Assembly (NCBI GenBank): GCA_905250115.1
Contig: CAJNOI010000010.1
Location: 23,847 to 87,846, forward strand
Length of the DNA: 64,000 nucleotides
Source of the DNA: Adineta steineri
Lineage: Eukaryota; Rotifera; Eurotatoria; Adinetida; Adinetidae
Direction: 5' to 3'
A program made the position numbers and the translations under genes. Shown piece by piece: positions 56,753-64,000 of this stretch (positions are counted from its first letter, which is position 1; each line of letters opens with the position of its first letter). The notes under the pieces were generated by a model. The model saw only the letters and a list, made by a program, of their open reading frames with translations. It ran no database searches and was not told where the DNA came from.

Positions 56753-58120
56753 AACATCTAATAATAAATAATTAGTTTAACATGTGTTTTATTTTTATGG
56801 ATTCTTACTTTGAAGAGCATTTTGTGTCTAATCGTCCTTATAGACGATAGGAGGAGAAAATATCTGATACGGTATATATGTTATGAGAGATAGGATTGAA
56901 GAAAATATGTCAATAGAAACGATATATTGTTCGTTTAATTTCTTGTACTATGAACACTTTTTGTGTTAGATCTCGTGAGCAGTAAGGAAAAAACTCAAAA
57001 AATCTCGAATAAATGAAAGAACAATAGAGAACGAACGAAAAAGTGCATTACTCATGCCTGGTTTTTATATGATTGGTTGATATTACTGATTATTTAATAT
57101 AAGAATAGAAAATATGAATTCATCGATAAAATTTTTAGTAATGAATTAGAGAGTTTATTTAAAATATAGTTTAGAAAAAGATTTACACTTTTCATTTTTC
57201 CTTCTCGAATAGTCTATAGTGACATCTATTGACTAATAAGTTCAGTATTCATTTTGATTATGTATAAAATCTTTAGTACTTACCAAATTTTAATCGTTAC
57301 AGTTGGTTATCACCGGTGATTGAGAAATAATCGGAAATAAAAAAAGAAATAAGAATAATTAATAAGACAACTTTTTCTAAATCAAACTGCACAAGTTGTG
57401 TGTAATAAAAAGAAATATTATCATGAGCTCATCTATGTGGCTTATGCAAAAAAAAGAACTGAATTCATCAAAAAACATACTGATTTTCCAGTCCTTTGTG
57501 TTTTCTTTTGGTTGATGAAAAGAGAAAATGATAGAGTACGTCGTATAAAATGCTAATGGACAAAGACGATGCGAAGTGTTCCGTTTTTTCTCTATGTGGT
57601 TTGTCTGGATAATTTCCATGTGATTATATTATATTTAATTCATAAGCGAAGAATATGATGATGTCAAAATGAGAATCAGCATTGACAATTAAGCAAACAA
57701 ATCATCGTCTCAAGTTTTCTTTCTCTCTATTTTTTTGTCTTACTCAATGATGAAGCTGTCATATTAAAGATGAATATTATTCAGTAAAACTACGAATGAA
57801 TCAAGTCAATTTTCTTTGTCATAACATTTTCAAATAACGAGACTCGAATAGATTGCATGTTTGATTGTAAATTAAAACGATATCGTCGTCTTTTCTTTTC
57901 TTTAATAGTCCGGTTCTCTGTCACGCACGGTCATATTTATCTTATGAAATCGAACGGAAACGCATTCATTTTCTAATAGTGCATTTGATAGACAGATAAC
58001 ATGTTAAAAAGCTATTTGCTCATTCTTTTGCATATTTACAGGAAGAACAAAAGAAAAAAAAGAAGGTGCCTTTCTCTATTCTTTATTAGAAAATATTATC
58101 ATTTCTGTGTATGATGTTGA
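56753..58120. other. Intergenic, no gene seen
   Basis: Upstream of the ClC gene and downstream of the SLC22 gene. AT-rich; short frames have no support. It probably contains the ClC 5'UTR exon, because an acceptor-like TTATTATTAG lies just before the start codon at about 56760. Confidence 0.5.
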
Positions 58121-60226
58121 TTATGTATTCGATAATGTTTTTTTATTTTTCTTGATACCATAGTCTATTTTATCAGCCAATGGAACATTTCGAGTTTCAG
58201 GTAATAAGAATGTTAATACAATACAAAGAAAAGTTAATACTGCATATAAATAATACATTTGAGTAACTAAGGAATGATTGTGACGGATCTTGGCATCAAT
58301 TATCGGTCCAACAGTTGAACCAATACGACTCAATAAAATAAAAAAACCCATACCAGTACCACGAATTGATGTAGGGAATAATTCTGGTACAAATATATAT
58401 GTAACACAAGTTGCTGCACTTATTGAAAATTTTCCTAATTGAGCAATAAATATAATAATCAAATGATTTTGATTATGTGTATATGGTGTTACTAATAAGC
58501 AAATAACAGTAAGCATGAGAAAAAGTATAAATATAGGTTTCCGACCATATCGTATCATAAAAAGACTTGGTACAATATACCCCACAGCTTCGACAATAGC
58601 ACCAATAATTATATTTAAATATGGATCAATTTCATCCATTGCTCCAAGATTAAATGATATTTTAATATAGAGAAGTAATGTTATAAATCCAATATAACCT
58701 GATATTATTAGTTTACTCATTGTTGGTATATGTGTTACAACTCGATGTATTTTAGCTATAAATGATAACTTGATTTTATTTTTTTGATTCATAAGTTTAT
58801 CGTCTCGATGATTTTTAATAACACATCGATAAAATGGTAACCATTTTGATTCAGATTGTCGATTACATCGTGCTATTTGACGAAGAAGTTTTTCTAATTC
58901 ATCATATCGATGTTTTGTTAATAGCCAATGTGGAGATTCCGGTACAAAAAAAAGATAAGGTACAAGCGCAATAATATATAATGTTATAATCCATTTAAGA
59001 ACAAGCCAATGTCGACATAAATATGCCATGCCAGTTACTACTATTTCACCTAATGCAAAAGAAATAAGTGCTAAATTACCAGCAAATGTAGCATATTTTG
59101 ATGTAGTAATTTCCAGAAGTAAAAGAAATGATACCACATATGTATCAATACCACTGACAAATTGATTGATGAGAAGTAAAATAAATCTAAAGGAAATCGA
59201 ATAAAATAAATTTTAAAAACTGATTAGATTTATGTAATTTATATGATGAATCGATTGTTCATAGGTAAACCAGCGATATTTTAACACATGTTAAACACAC
59301 TACAACTTAAAGAGGAGATAGTTTTATGTTCATTTGGGCGACCTCTAATAAAATATTTCATTCTTAACGTAATATTATGTAGCTTTGATTATCTAACTTC
59401 TTGTATATACGAAAGCAGAGCTTGAGAATACAGAGGACAGTGACATTTCCAAGACTTGTCATTATTACGCTACACTCTACGGATCAGTCTTTCTGAAAAT
59501 AGATCATCCAACATGAAGAATTACAGTCACAAATACTGATTTTTCCTTCTCATACTCATCGTTGTATTAAATTCTCTTTGAATTTAAATATTGTATTTCT
59601 TACTTTTGATTTATTGACATTGGTACAAATTGTAAAAGTGTTTGAGTAATTAAAGAAGTAATTAATAATAAAGCAACTAACAATTGAATTGAACGACGAC
59701 GTCCAATTATGTCTGTTATTTGACCACAAAAAAAAATTAACATAGCACCTATTTGTAAACTTGTTGATAAAAATGAACGACGAATACTATGTTGACAAAC
59801 AAGATTTGCTTCACTAGTAAATGTTTCACCAAAAATCGTTCGATCATATTCCCAATTACTACATGGATATGTATCAATTGTTTGATTCCGATAATCTTTT
59901 ATTTCATAAGAACATTGAGATGATAAGATTTCAATATTCGAATATTGATTAATTTCATTTGATATTTGACATTCATATGAATTTTCAGCTCCTCCAAATA
60001 CATAATAAAAATTAACAATTCCTGCAGCTATTGGAAAAAAACTAAGAAAGAAAAAATGTATGAATTGATATCGATGAAAAGATCCACATTTTTCAATAAC
60101 ATCTTCAAGTGTTATATTTTGTACAGTATTATCCTCATCCGAAGATAATACTTCAATTTCCTATTGAAATAAAATCGAAAACTTTAATCATTCAAACTGT
60201 AAGGATGTTCCTACTTCAATCGTCAT
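58121..60226 (-). CDS. SLC22-type organic ion transporter
   Basis: Three minus-strand exons, 60215-60226 (12 nt: M-T-I-E), 59604-60160 and 58121-59186, total 1635 nt (544 aa) with phases matching. After TM1 a large extracellular loop holds four cysteines, N-x-S/T sites and the SLC22 pattern CSNWEYDRTIFGETFTSEAN then LVC. MFS loop motifs GQITDIIGRRRS and RYGRKP are present, with PESPHWLL after TM6 and LPETRNVPLADKI at the end. Twelve membrane segments. The family carries organic cations, anions or carnitine across the plasma membrane; the substrate is not predictable. The tiny first exon rests on one ATG and a GAA|GTAGGA donor, so a different start is possible. Confidence 0.88.
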
Positions 60227-60523
60227 TGTTATCGACAATAATTGTTTTAATCAAATGTTTATTTTCATCTATTTTTTTTTATTATTTTATCAATGAAATA
60301 CACAAGAGATCGAATAACAAATAATTCTTATCATTAGAAATTGATTCGTGCTTTTTGGATTAATATTTTATTTTTCGAATGAAGAGAATAAAAAATATAT
60401 TTATCAATGATCACTAAATGATGTTACTTGTGGATGTGTGTGTGTGTGTATACAAATAAAAACAAAATACATTAGTTAATTAATTGATCTCAACAAAAAA
60501 AAATGAAAAAGATATCGATTTTA

Positions 60524-63500
60524 TCAGTCAGTCATTTGGCAAAGCAATGCACTACCCATGGATATCCAGTAATCTTGTGGTTTATCAGTTGGTAAATTCA
60601 CCGTGACAACAAAATTTGTTGAATGACCTTGTTGAAAAAAACAAACAGATCAAAATTTTATTTTTTTTTTAAAAAAAATATTTTACCTGTTGTTGATAAA
60701 ACACCAGCTCTTAAAGCAGTTTTATATAATGGTGAAATATAATGTGTTGGATCAACAACATAATTTTGTCTTGGTTCCATATGTAACATTGGTAATGTTG
60801 CTATCATTTCACCGCGAACAGCATCAGTTATTTGTTTTCGTTCCGAATCCCAACGGAATGCTTCCATATATAAACCATGAAGAATAACACCATCTTTTAC
60901 TTGTGGTAACTAAACAAAAAAAAAATGTTTTTGTTTGATTTATTATAAATGAAATTAGTGTTACTTGTTCATCGATTTCAAGTTTTTTTCCATATTCTAA
61001 ACGTTTAGCTTGTTCATTATACGAGACTTGTTCACGTTCATATGGTAAGACAGTGAAATGGAAACTTAATTCATCGATAGGTAAATCATATTTACGAGCA
61101 TGAACTTGTAGAACACCTGTTAGAAAACCTTGAGGAAAGAAAAGACCTGGTAACCAATATGATTTTGGTAAACCATGCATGATCCAAAGCTAAAATTTCG
61201 AAAAAAAAAATTAGAATTCAAATTATTTATTAAATAATAATTCTTACCGCGGTAAAATCACAACGTAGTAATAAATCTTTGATCCATGATGCTAATGATT
61301 TTAATGATGGATAAGCAGCATCAGACCAAATTGTAGGTACTTGATTATTTAAAAATGCAGTGTACACTAAATAGTTTATAGATATAGTAAAAGAAAAAGA
61401 AATTTATTTAGTTTTTTTACTTTTTTCTAATGTTTCATCCATAACAACTAAACCTTTAATAGCTTTCAGTTGATTGTTAAGTGATAATTTAATGATATTT
61501 AAAAGACGATTATAACGATCAACTTCTTGTTGAAGAACAGTTGTTAATGAATTTAAACGTTCTTTTGAATCTGGTTCAAATAATGAACGTGGTGCTTTTT
61601 CAATATCTAATTTTTCAGGTAATTTAGCTAAGATTGCTTCAGCTAATTCAAAAACAATTTCATCATTTGATTTACCAGCACCACCAGATGATACACGTGG
61701 TTGAATATCAATAATTGTATTAACAAGATAATTTGATTCTTGTGTCTAAAAAATAAATCATTTTTTCTTTTTTATTAAAAAAATAAACTCTATTACTTGA
61801 AATGTAATATTTGCATTTGAATTCATTCCAAATATTTCTGGATTATCAGTTATTGGTAATGCTTCAATATAATCTCGATATTGTTGAAGAAATTGTTGTT
61901 CTGGACAATGATAAATACCAGATGGAGAATATGTATAACCAGGTTTAAGTGTATCCGGTGAAAAAAATCGTCGTAAAATTGTACGTAAACATCGTTGATC
62001 CCAGAAATCAGTTATACGACCACCATAAGTAATTTCGCCTGAAAAAAAATTCAACAAATAAATCAAAAAAAAACATTTTCTATTTAAATCAATCTTACCA
62101 GTAATATAAATTAATGCATCCCATGGAATTGCTCCTTCTTTACAGAACATATCAAAATTCAAAAGAGCACAATCTCGATCACTCTAGAATATGAATAATA
62201 TTTTATTTTATATACAAATATTTTTTAAGACTTCTTACATCATTAAATTCATAACGAATATTAAAACCTAATGGTCCAAATTTCTTTCTTTCAAGTAAAC
62301 TTGCATGAAAGAAACAAATACCAAATACAATCTTTTTCCAATCCATTTCCAAACCTTTATAAATGAAATTTTTTTCTTGCAAAAAAAGTAAAAACAAAAC
62401 TTACGATGTGTTTCAAAGAATGATGGTGTTAAATCAATAAAGGCACGTTTCATATTAGCACGAATACCTTTTGGTGGTTCACTTGTTACTTTAACACTAT
62501 TTTGTAGAACACTAACTGGAAATGTTCTAGCTGGCATTGAACTGAGAAATATACGGAAATTATTATGACATTGTGTTACACCTTCATTAATATTTTTTAT
62601 TATATTTTCCATATTTATCATCCAACTAGCAGCTAAATGACAATTTTGTAAGAATACCCATTCACCACCAGTAACAGATTTTGTAATCATATCTTCAGCA
62701 ACAGGTCCCTGACCTTGACCAAGAGAAATTGCTTTATAACTAAATAAATAAGATCATATAGGAAATATTTCTATCTGAAATTTATTATTAAAATATACCT
62801 ATTTGACATATTCATTTCTGCAGCAAATCTCGAAAAACTTGACATTGGATCTGAACCAGTACTTAAAATAAATACTAATGGTGTACGATTCGACATATCT
62901 TGATAAAGTACAGGTAATTCAACCGATGGACTTTCAACAAATTTCTTTCCTAATTGTTGTGCTACAAAATGTGTTATGGATTGTACAAGTGAATAAGGTG
63001 CAAATGCTTTAACAAATAATAATTTTTGAAAATCTGTTAATTTTGTATTATAATCACTAGGAACTTTAGTTGTCATATCATTACTATTCATAACAATACG
63101 TAAATCAGCATTAACATCAACATAGATTGGTTGTTGATTTTCTTCCATATTCTTTGGTAAATGTTTAAATGGTTCTGATATTTCCGCTAAGGATAATGCT
63201 TGATTCCAATGTTCAATTGTTAACCAATCATGACTTGGTTTTGGTGGTCGTTTCTAGAAATGATAAGTTTTGTATAAAAGAAGAAAAGAAAAAAGAGTAA
63301 TCATACTTGTTCAGTTATTAAACCACCGCGAAGTAAAAAGTTCCATTCAACTTCATTTATAATTCCGTCTAATTTTAATATTTCAGCACAAAGTAGAAAA
63401 CTGAATACAAGTTTATCTTTTTCAAATAAACCACTAGAAAATTCAAATGAAAAATTTCATTTATATATACTTGGGAATTTAGTTTTTAATAATTACCGAG

Positions 63501-64000
63501 ATACATTTGTATAAATATTTTGAGTTGTTGAATCAAGTATAGTTTGTAAACGTATATTAAGATCTTCACTTTTAGCACTATTTTCAATAGTTGTATTAAA
63601 TAGTTGTGTAAAATAACGAAGAGAAAATTGATACATTGGATCAATTAAACTTAAATCAGCAACAACAAAGTATAACAATGAACCACGTGTAGCTGCTCGA
63701 CGATATTTTTCACGTGCAGCAGATATATTTGCTTCAGTTTTTAATGTTTCTTCAAGACGTCGTTTAATAGCTGATGATGTTACCTAAAAAAGTTTTTTAT
63801 TTATTTAAATATTTATTTGAATTATTAATATATATATACTTTAGAATCATTCAATGAATTAACTAATTCTTCATTATCAAGAATATTTCCTTCACTTTCA
63901 AATAACATTTTAAGAATTTTATCTTCAATCGCTTTCAATTGATTTCGATCATTATTCATTGTAATAATAAGACGATTCATTTCTTCATCAAGATCAGGTC
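60524..64000 (-). CDS. Axonemal dynein heavy chain, C-terminal part (5' end beyond window)
   Basis: At least 13 minus-strand exons: 64000-63840, 63783-63497, 63433-63307, 63253-62799, 62739-62405, 62354-62239, 62183-62099, 62038-61797, 61745-61421, 61366-61248, 61189-60965, 60909-60687, 60627-60524. Recognisable parts are the end of the linker/AAA5 zone, [15 protein letters not shown] and [17 protein letters not shown] of AAA6, [72 protein letters not shown] and the end ALLCQMTD. The order matches inner-arm axonemal heavy chains, DNAH6 being the best fit from memory. It is a microtubule motor for ciliary beating, fitting the rotifer corona. The motor head AAA1 lies outside the window. Confidence 0.92.

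Noticed and set aside
57377-57619. 80-codon minus-strand frame
   Set aside because: No domain or splice context; ordinary AT-rich chance frame.
60430-60452. GTGGATGTGTGTGTGTGTGT as another telomere-like element
   Set aside because: Simple (TG)n with no C arm and no TTGAGGG end.
1-64000. CRISPR array, rRNA or tRNA genes
   Set aside because: No regularly spaced identical repeats with unique spacers; no rRNA-like or cloverleaf sequence convincing by eye, though a covariance search could still find a tRNA.

Overview
The window looks like nuclear DNA of a bdelloid rotifer (Adineta/Rotaria-like). The support is AT-rich sequence, genes split by many introns of about 50-70 bp with GT..AG ends, ADP-ribosyltransferase genes of a type abundant in bdelloids (one fused to TPRs), a plant-like PPR gene remnant, a cyanase gene that is unusual for an animal, and many copies of a TGTGGG motif, which I recall as the bdelloid telomere repeat. 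The species is not provable from the sequence alone. Two runs of exactly 100 N (24014-24113 and 47889-47988) are assembly gaps.

Layout, left part (1-44 kb, accessory in character). 1-1078: 5' part of a membrane-anchored kelch-repeat gene (minus). 3.1-7.3 kb: a complete seven-exon TRPA-type ankyrin channel. 7.9-9.3 kb: a broken polycystin-like channel. 12.4-14.05 kb: a 93-bp tandem array of 17 copies. Beside it lie a small secreted-peptide gene (minus) and 77-bp tandem repeats just upstream of its TATA box. 15.8-19.6 kb: a membrane-protein remnant, an intronless GPCR and an arrestin-domain gene. 21.5-24.2 kb: cyanase (minus) and VPS39 (plus) diverging from a 119-bp gap, with VPS39 cut by an N run. 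24.3-30.7 kb: an ART gene, a seven-exon ACS-family transporter and an ART-TPR gene. 31.3-32.6 kb: a cysteine-rich secreted peptide converging with a SPRY-like gene. 36.2-43.6 kb: three tandem paralogues of an unrecognised two-TM protein, with a hAT-like MITE between the first two.

Right part (44-64 kb, mostly conserved eukaryotic genes): a PPR pseudogene, an unrecognised seven-exon gene, a RhoU/Wrch-like GTPase, an EF-hand-like protein, COX17, a 17-exon ClC-3/4/5-type exchanger, an SLC22 transporter and the 3' end of an axonemal dynein heavy chain. Exon phases were checked by hand; TRPA, ACS, ClC, SLC22 and the unknown gene all sum to whole codons.

The most unusual feature is a dispersed family of about 16 short inverted repeats whose arms are telomere-like (consensus arm ATCTTGAGGGTGTGGGTGTG, loop about 15-45 nt, C-rich arm). 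All lie in the first 44 kb. About eight sit 85-360 bp downstream of a stop codon, several just past an AATAAA. One holds a long interstitial telomeric tract at 37775-37860. I see no CRISPR array, rRNA or convincing tRNA.
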